This document shows, piece by piece, positions 12,901 to 21,900 of a stretch of DNA of 28,072 bases (position 1 is its first letter; each line of letters starts with the position of its first letter). Below the pieces are notes generated by a model. The model was not told the origin of the DNA. It saw only the letters and a program-made list of their open reading frames with translations, and searched no databases. A program made the translations under genes and the position numbers. The DNA lies in assembly GCA_032718475.1 (NCBI GenBank), contig JAUCBJ010005937.1, positions 1 to 28,072 on the forward strand, read 5' to 3'. Source of the stretch: Nemertoderma westbladi (lineage: Eukaryota; Xenacoelomorpha; Nemertodermatida; Nemertodermatidae).

Positions 12901-15900
12901 CGCAACTAATATCAGCAGAATCGCCAGACTTTATAGATTCAGATGTTCTCGTAGAATTAACGGTGGTGTCATGTTTCTGTAACAAAAAAAATTAATTTAA
13001 GTTATTTTTTATTATTGCCTATTTCTTTCCGTTTTTTTCTAACTGTGGCACTGTTGATTTCTAGATTCGAGGCCCATATAAAAAAAAGTTAAGTCCACAT
13101 ATAAGTAAATGCACAATGTTAGAAAGACAGCGCCCTTGTTGCACATTGGAGCTGCTAGGTTACCGGTCCGGTATGGCCTCCTACTCCTGTATTCTGTGAC
13201 GGTGGACACAGACGTCAATAGTCCGGCAGATCTGATACAGGTGGGTGATATTAATTGTTGTTTATCGTTAATATTATTATTATAGTAATAATTATTATTG
13301 TTAATTGTTGTTTTAATTGTTGTAATTATCAATAATCCGACTAAATGCCCAACTTTCATCATTTAGTGCTTTCCTAAAAGTTACCAAATTCTCCACAGGA
13401 TCAATAATTTATATGCAAAAGCAATATGATTTTCGATCCCCCAGTGATGTGTTCCAGAACGTTTTTACTCACTATTATTCCAATGGGAACAGCGCCGGTT
13501 TCAAGTTATATAGTGTGCTATTCCACTGCTATATCGTAACGATAATCACGTTATGTTCAGTTAAATTAATTTTATAATTTAATTCAATAACAATAACATA
13601 CCATCGAATCAACAATCAACATCAATCTTAAATTCCTGGTTGTATCTATTGGTACATTGTCTTAAATTCCTGGTTGTATCTATTGAAACATTGTCTTAAA
13701 TTCCTGGTTGTATCTATTGATACATTGTCTTAAATTCCTGGTTGTATCTATTGATACATTGTCTTAAATTCCTGGTTGTATCTATTGAAACATTGTCTTA
13801 AATTCCTGGTTGTATCTATTGATACATTGTCTTAAATTCCTGGTTGTATCTATTGAAACATTGTCTTAAATTCCTGGTTGTATCCATTGATACATTGTCT
13901 TAAATTCCTGGTTGTATCTATTGATACATTGTCTTAAATTCCTGGTTGTATCTATTGAAACATTGTCTTAAATTCCTGGTTGTATCCATTGATACATTGT
14001 CTTAAATTCCTGGTTGTATCTATTGAAACATTGTCTTAAATTCCTGGTTGTATCTATTGATACATTGTCTTAAATTCCTGGTTGTATCTATTGATACATT
14101 GTCTTAAATTCCTGGTTGTATCTATTGATACATTGTCTTAAATTCCTGGTTGTATCTATTGATACATTGTCTTAAATTCCTGGTTGTATCTATTGATACA
14201 TTGTCTTAAATTCCTGGTTGTATCTATTGATACATTGTCTTAAATTCCTGGTTGTATCTATTGATACATTGTCTTAAATTCCTGGTTGTATCTATTGATA
14301 CATTGTCTTAAATTCCTGGTTGTATCTATTGAAACATTGTCTTAAATTCCTGGTTGTATCTATTGATACATTGTCTTTTATTCCTGGTTGTATCCATTGA
14401 AACATTGTCTTAAATTCCTGGTTGTATCTATTGAAACATTGTCTTAAATTCCTGGTTGTATCTATTGATACATTGTCTTAAATTCCTGGTTGTATCTATT
14501 GATACATTGTCTTAAATTCCTGGTTGTATCTATTGATACATTGTCTTAAATTCCTGGTTGTATCTATTGATACATTGTCATAAATTCCTGGTTGTATCTA
14601 TTGATACATTGTCTTAAATTCCTGGTTGTATCTATTGATACATTGTCTTAAATTCCTGGTTGTATCTATTGAAACATTGTCTTAAATTCCTGGTTGTATC
14701 CATTGATACATTGTCTTAAATTCCTGGTTGTATCTATTGATACATTGTCTTAAATTCCTGGTTGTATCTAATTGATACATTGTTATAAATTCCTGGTTGT
14801 ATCTATTGATACATTGTCTTAAATTCCTGGTTGTATCTATTGATACATTGTCTTAAATTCCTGGTTGTATCTATTGATACATTGTCTTAAATTCCTGGTT
14901 GTATCCATTGATACATTGTCTTAAATTCCTGGTTGTATCCATTGATACATTGTCTTAAATTCCTGGTTGTATCTATTGAAACATTGTCTTAAATTCCTGG
15001 TTGTATCTATTGATACATTGTCTTAAATTCCTGGTTGTATCTATTGATACATTGTCTTAAATTCCTGGTTGTATCTAATTGATACATTGTCTTAAATTCC
15101 TGGTTGTATCCATTGATACATTGTCTTAAATTCCTGGTTGTATCCATTGATACATTGTCTTAAATTCCTGGTTGTATCTATTGATACATTGTCTTAAATT
15201 CCTGGTTGTATCTAATTGATACATTGTTATAAATTCCTGGTTGTATCTATTGATACATTGTCTTAAATTCCTGGTTGTATCTATTGATACATTGTCTTAA
15301 ATTCCTGGTTGTATCTATTGATACATTGTCTTAAATTCCTGGTTGTATCCATTGATACATTGTCTTAAATTCCTGGTTGTATCCATTGATACATTGTCTT
15401 AAATTCCTGGTTGTATCTATTGAAACATTGTCTTAAATTCCTGGTTGTATCTATTGATACATTGTCTTAAATTCCTGGTTGTATCTATTGATACATTGTC
15501 TTAAATTCCTGGTTGTATCTAATTGATACATTGTCTTAAATTCCTGGTTGTATCCATTGATACATTGTCTTAAATTCCTGGTTGTATCCATTGATACATT
15601 GTCTTAAATTCCTGGTTGTATCTATTGAAACATTGTCTTAAATTCCTGGTTGTATCTATTGATACATTGTCTTAAATTCCTGGTTGTATCTATTGATACA
15701 TTGTCTTAAATTCCTGGTTGTATCTATTGATACATTGTCTTAAATTCCTGGTTGTATCTAATTGATACATTGTTATAAATTCCTGGTTGTATCTATTGAT
15801 ACATTGTCTTAAATTCCTGGTTGTATCTATTGATACATTGTCTTAAATTCCTGGTTGTATCTATTGATACATTGTCTTAAATTCCTGGTTGTATCTATTG

Positions 15901-18900
15901 AAACATTGTCTTAAATTCCTGGTTGTATCCATTGATACATTGTCTTAAATTCCTGGTTGTATCTATTGAAACATTGTCTTAAATTCCTGGTTGTATCTAT
16001 TGATACATTGTCTTAAATTCCTGGTTGTATCTATTGATACATTGTCTTAAATTCCTGGTTGTATCTATTGATACATTGTCTTAAATTCCTGGTTGTATCT
16101 ATTGATACATTGTCTTAAATTCCTGGTTGTATCTATTGATACATTGTCTTAAATTCCTGGTTGTATCTATTGATACATTGTCTTAAATTCCTGGTTGTAT
16201 CTATTGATACATTGTCTTAAATTCCTGGTTGTATCTATTGATACATTGTCTTAAATTCCTGGTTGTATATATTGATACATTGTCTTAAATTCCTGGTTGT
16301 ATCTATTGATACATTGTCTTAAATTCCTGGTTGTATCTATTGATACATTGTCTTAAATTCCTGGTTGTATCTATTGATACATTGTCTTAAATTCCTGGTT
16401 GTATCTATTGATACATTGTCTTAAATTCCTGGTTGTATCTATTGATACATTGTCTTAAATTCCTGGTTGTATCTATTGAAACATTGTCTTAAATTCCTGG
16501 TTGTATCTATTGATACATTGTCTTTTATTCCTGGTTGTATCCATTGAAACATTGTCTTAAATTCCTGGTTGTATCTATTGAAACATTGTCTTAAATTCCT
16601 GGTTGTATCTATTGATACATTGTCTTAAATTCCTGGTTGTATCTATTGATACATTGTCTTAAATTCCTGGTTGTATCTATTGATACATTGTCTTAAATTC
16701 CTGGTTGTATCTATTGATACATTGTCATAAATTCCTGGTTGTATCTATTGATACATTGTCTTAAATTCCTGGTTGTATCTATTGATACATTGTCTTAAAT
16801 TCCTGGTTGTATCTATTGAAACATTGTCTTAAATTCCTGGTTGTATCCATTGATACATTGTCTTAAATTCCTGGTTGTATCTATTGATACATTGTCTTAA
16901 ATTCCTGGTTGTATCTAATTGATACATTGTTATAAATTCCTGGTTGTATCTATTGATACATTGTCTTAAATTCCTGGTTGTATCTATTGATACATTGTCT
17001 TAAATTCCTGGTTGTATCTATTGATACATTGTCTTAAATTCCTGGTTGTATCTATTGATACATTGTCTTAAATTCCTGGTTGTATCTATTGATACATTGT
17101 CTTAAATTCCTGGTTGTATCTATTGGTACATTGTCTTAAATTCCTGGTTGTATCTATTGATACATTGTCTTAAATTCCTGGTTGTATCTATTGATACATT
17201 GTCTTAAATTCCTGGTTGTATCTATTGGTACATTGTCTTAAATTCCTGGTTGTATCTATTGATACATTGTCTTAAATTCCTGGTTGTATCTATTGGTACA
17301 TTGTCTTAAATTCCTGGTTGTATCTATTGGTACATTGTCTTAAATTCCTGTTTGTATCTATTGATACATTGTCTTAAATTCCTGGTTGTATCTATTGATA
17401 CATTGTCTTAAATTCCTGGTTGTATCCATTGATACATTGTCTTAAATTCCTGGTTGTATCTATTGATACATTGTCTTAAATTCCTGGTTGTATCTATTGA
17501 TACATTGTCTTAAATTCCTGGTTGTATCTATTGATACATTGTCTTAAATTCCTGGTTGTATCTATTGGTACATTGTCTTAAATTCCTGGTTGTATCTATT
17601 GATACATTGTCTTAAATTCCTGGTTGTATCTATTGATACATTGTCTTAAATTCCTGGTTGTATCTATTGGTACATTGTCTTAAATTCCTGGTTGTATCTA
17701 TTGATACATTGTCTTAAATTCCTGGTTGTATCTATTGGTACATTGTCTTAAATTCCTGGTTGTATCTATTGGTACATTGTCTTAAATTCCTGTTTGTATC
17801 TATTGATACATTGTCTTAAATTCCTGGTTGTATCTATTGATACATTGTCTTAAATTCCTGGTTGTATCTATTGATACATTGTCTTAAATTCCTGGTTGTA
17901 TCTATTGGTACATTGTCTTAAATTCCTGGTTGTATCTATTGGTACATTGTCTTAAATTCCTGTTTGTATCTATTGATACATTGTCTTAAATTCCTGGTTG
18001 TATCTATTGATACATTGTCTTAAATTCCTGGTTGTATCTATTGATACATTGTCTTAAATTCCTGGTTGTATCTATTGGTACATTGTCTTAAATTCCTGGT
18101 TGTATCTATTGATACATTGTCTTAAATTCCTGGTTGTATCTATTGATACATTGTCTTAAATTCCTGGTTGTATCTATTGATACATTGTCTTTTATTCCTG
18201 GTTGTATCTATTGATACATTGTCTTTTATTCCTGGTTGTATCTATTGATACATTGTCTTAAATTCCTGGTTGTATCTATTGATACATTGTCTTAAATTCC
18301 TGGTTGTATCTATTGATACATTGTCTTAAATTCCTGGTTGTATCTATTGATACATTGTCTTAAATTCCTGGTTGTATCTATTGATACATTGTCTTAAATT
18401 CCTGGTTGTATCTATTGGTACATTGTCTTAAATTCCTGGTTGTATCTATTGATACATTGTCTTAAATTCCTGGTTGTATCTATTGATACATTGTCTTAAA
18501 TTCCTGGTTGTATCTATTGATACATTGTCTTAAATTCCTGGTTGTATCTATTGATACATTGTCTTAAATTCCTGGTTGTATCTATTGGTACATTGTCTTA
18601 AATTCCTGGTTGTATCTATTGATACATTGTAATAAATTCCTGGTTGTATCTATTGATACATTGTCTTAAATTCCTGGTTGTATCTATTGATACATTGTCT
18701 TAAATTCCTGGTTGTATCTATTGATACATTGTCTTAAATTCCTGGTTGTATCTATTGGTACATTGTCTTAAATTCCTGGTTGTATCTATTGATACATTGT
18801 CTTAAATTCCTGGTTGTATCTATTGATACATTGTCTTAAATTCCTGGTTGTATCTATTGATACATTGTCTTAAATTCCTGGTTGTATCTATTGGTACATT

Positions 18901-21900
18901 GTCTTAAATTCCTGGTTGTATCTATTGATACATTGTCTTAAATTCCTGGTTGTATCTATTGATACATTGTCTTAAATTCCTGGTTGTATCTATTGGTACA
19001 TTGTCTTAAATTCCTGGTTGTATCTATTGGTACATTGTCTTAAATTCCTGGTTGTATCTATTGATACATTGTAATAAATTCCTGGTTGTATCTATTGATA
19101 CATTGTCTTAAATTCCTGGTTGTATCTATTGATACATTGTCTTAAATTCCTGGTTGTATCTATTGATACATTGTCTTAAATTCCTGGTTGTATCTATTGA
19201 TACATTGTCTTAAATTCCTGGTTGTATCTATTGATACATTGTCATAAATTCCTGGTTGTATCTATTGATACATTGTCTTAAATTCCTGGTTGTATCTATT
19301 GATACATTGTCTTAAATTCCTGGTTGTATCTATTGGTACATTGTCTTAAATTCCTGGTTGTATCTATTGATACATTGTAATAAATTCCTGGTTGTATCTA
19401 TTGATACATTGTCTTAAATTCCTGGTTGTATCTATTGATACATTGTCTTAAATTCCTGGTTGTATCTATTGATACATTGTCTTAAATTCCTGGTTGTATC
19501 TATTGATACATTGTCTTAAATTCCTGGTTGTATCTATTGATACATTGTCTTAAATTCCTGGTTCTATTCCTGGTGTAAAACATTCCACTTTTGCAATGGG
19601 TGTATTAAATTAGGCCCATGTGAAATATATATACCAACCATCTACTGTTATATTTCACTTTGCGATTTACCCCCATGTGAAGAATACTACATCTAAGCAA
19701 AATAATAAACGAATTTATCTGCCTACAGGTTATAAGATAGATAAATAAGCGCTATAAAAAACACTTAATATAAGGAGAAATTAAAAAAATACAAATTCTT
19801 CATATAAAATTGCATTCATTTTCCGACCGAAAAGTGTAAACACAGTGTAATGTCAACAGTGTAATGTCAACAGTGTAATGTCAACAGTGTAATGTCAACA
19901 GTGTAATGTCAACAGTGTAATGTCAACAGTGTAATGTCAACAGTGTAATGTCAACAGTGTAATGTCAACAGTGTAATGTCAACAGTGTAATGTCAACAGT
20001 GTAATGTCCCATGGGCGTTAAATTCAACTTCCGTCAAATACATTCAATAACATCTACACTTTAAATAATCTGCTGCAGCAAAAATAATTATGGAGTGATT
20101 GTCATAAAAGTGCGCCATAAGATGGGGATTCCGGTGTGATATTTAACTTTAGTTGTAATGGAAACATATACCATTTTTGTTCATTTTGAACAGTAAATTT
20201 ATTACTAAATACAGGAAAGCAACCATATGAATTATTATCTTAACCGTCCCTGGGGAAAACTTTATAATTGCGAATTACAGAAGATCCTCATACTTGTGGG
20301 TCGGATTATTGATCAGAATAAAATATCCTACCAAAATGCTACAGTAGCTATATAGTTCGGGCTAGGTAGTTGACTAGTTGCATTTACACTTCGACCCTTC
20401 TCCAGTGATCACCGCCTTATTGTGGCCAAGGTAAGACTTAGTCTGCGTGCTAGCAGAACAATGAAATCTCCCTTGCCACGGCATGACTGGTCCTCTCTGT
20501 TGCAACAGCCAAGTGTGAGATCCAGCTTCACACTACAGCTGAGCAACAGGTATGAGGCTCTTGCCTCTGAGGCGGCAGATCACTGTGAGGGCTATACTGC
20601 CTTTACAGAAGCAGTTAAGTTAGCAGCTGCAGAAACAGTTCCTGTATACCCTCGAAACAGGAAAAGGGCCCCCTGCACTGACAACAAAATTCAGAAGTGC
20701 CGAAATGACCTTCATAAGGCGCAGAAAGAGTCCCGACTCAAACAGACTACAGCGGCCAAGAATGCAGTTAAGGCTGCATCTAGGTCCCTGAACAGGCAGT
20801 ACTCTGTTAATCTACAGGAGCTAATAAACCAACAGGTTGATACCATCAATGATGCTGACGACAGCAGGCAATCATCCCAGGCATGGAAATCGATCAATCT
20901 GCTTACTGGGCGGAAAAGCCAACCAACCACCAAGGTTAAGGCTGAATCACCAGCCGATCGCCTCAATGGTTGGAAAGCCCACTTTGAAAAGCTCCTCAAT
21001 AATGACAGGGTATTGCCTGATAACTTTATAGAAGTAAAAGTGTCTGAGTCTGTACTCCCAGATATTCCCATTGGCGATATCTCCTTTGCAGAAGTGAAGG
21101 CTGCTGCAAAGAGCATTAAGACCAATCGTGCCAGTGGAGTAGATGGTGTTCCCCCTGAGGTCTTTAAAATACCTGAGTGTTTAAAGCTCATCTATCCCAT
21201 CATAGTATACATGTACCGTACAACAAGAGTCCCACAAGAAATGAAAACAAATAAGTTGGTGCCAGTTCCCAAGAAGGGCAACCTAACACTCTATGGTTCT
21301 TTTCGGGGAATCTCTTTGATCTCGATTGCTGCAAAACTATACAATAGAATTCTATTAAATCGCATCAGGGATCCCATTGAGAGACTGCTACGTGGAAATC
21401 AGAATGGGTTCCGTAAAGGTCGTGGGACCATGGAGCCCATTTTGGCACTTAGAAGGATAATTGAAGAGTTATCAAAAAAGAAAGACAGGCATCTGGCTGT
21501 TATCTTTGTTGACTTCTTCAAGGCCTTTGATTCAGTCTCTCGCTCACGTATGTTCAGCATACTTTCATTATATGGGATTCCTGATGAAATTATTGCAGCA
21601 ATCAGATCAGTATACGATGGTTCGACAACATTTGTGTCTACTGTTGACGGTGACACAGAACCATTTGAAGTGTTATGGGGCGTCCTCCAAGGAGACACAC
21701 TTGCACCATTCTTGTTCATTATTGTGGTTGACTATGTTCTACGCATGTCCTTAGATCATCATAATGATGATGGGGTGATGATAACTCCACCTACTGGCTC
21801 CAGAAGTCGAGGAAATCCTGCCAAGTACCTAACTGATCTAGACTTTGCTGATGACTTAGGAGTACTCTCAGAATCATTAGAGGGAGCCCAGCGGCTCCTC

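Noticed and set aside
13627-19563. CRISPR-like array (34-bp repeats)
   Set aside because: Units are head-to-tail with no unique spacers, and the context is an animal gene. It is a minisatellite.
20712-21191. Minus-strand open frame opposite LINE copy 3
   Set aside because: Shadow of the intact reverse-transcriptase frame on the plus strand; no motifs of its own.
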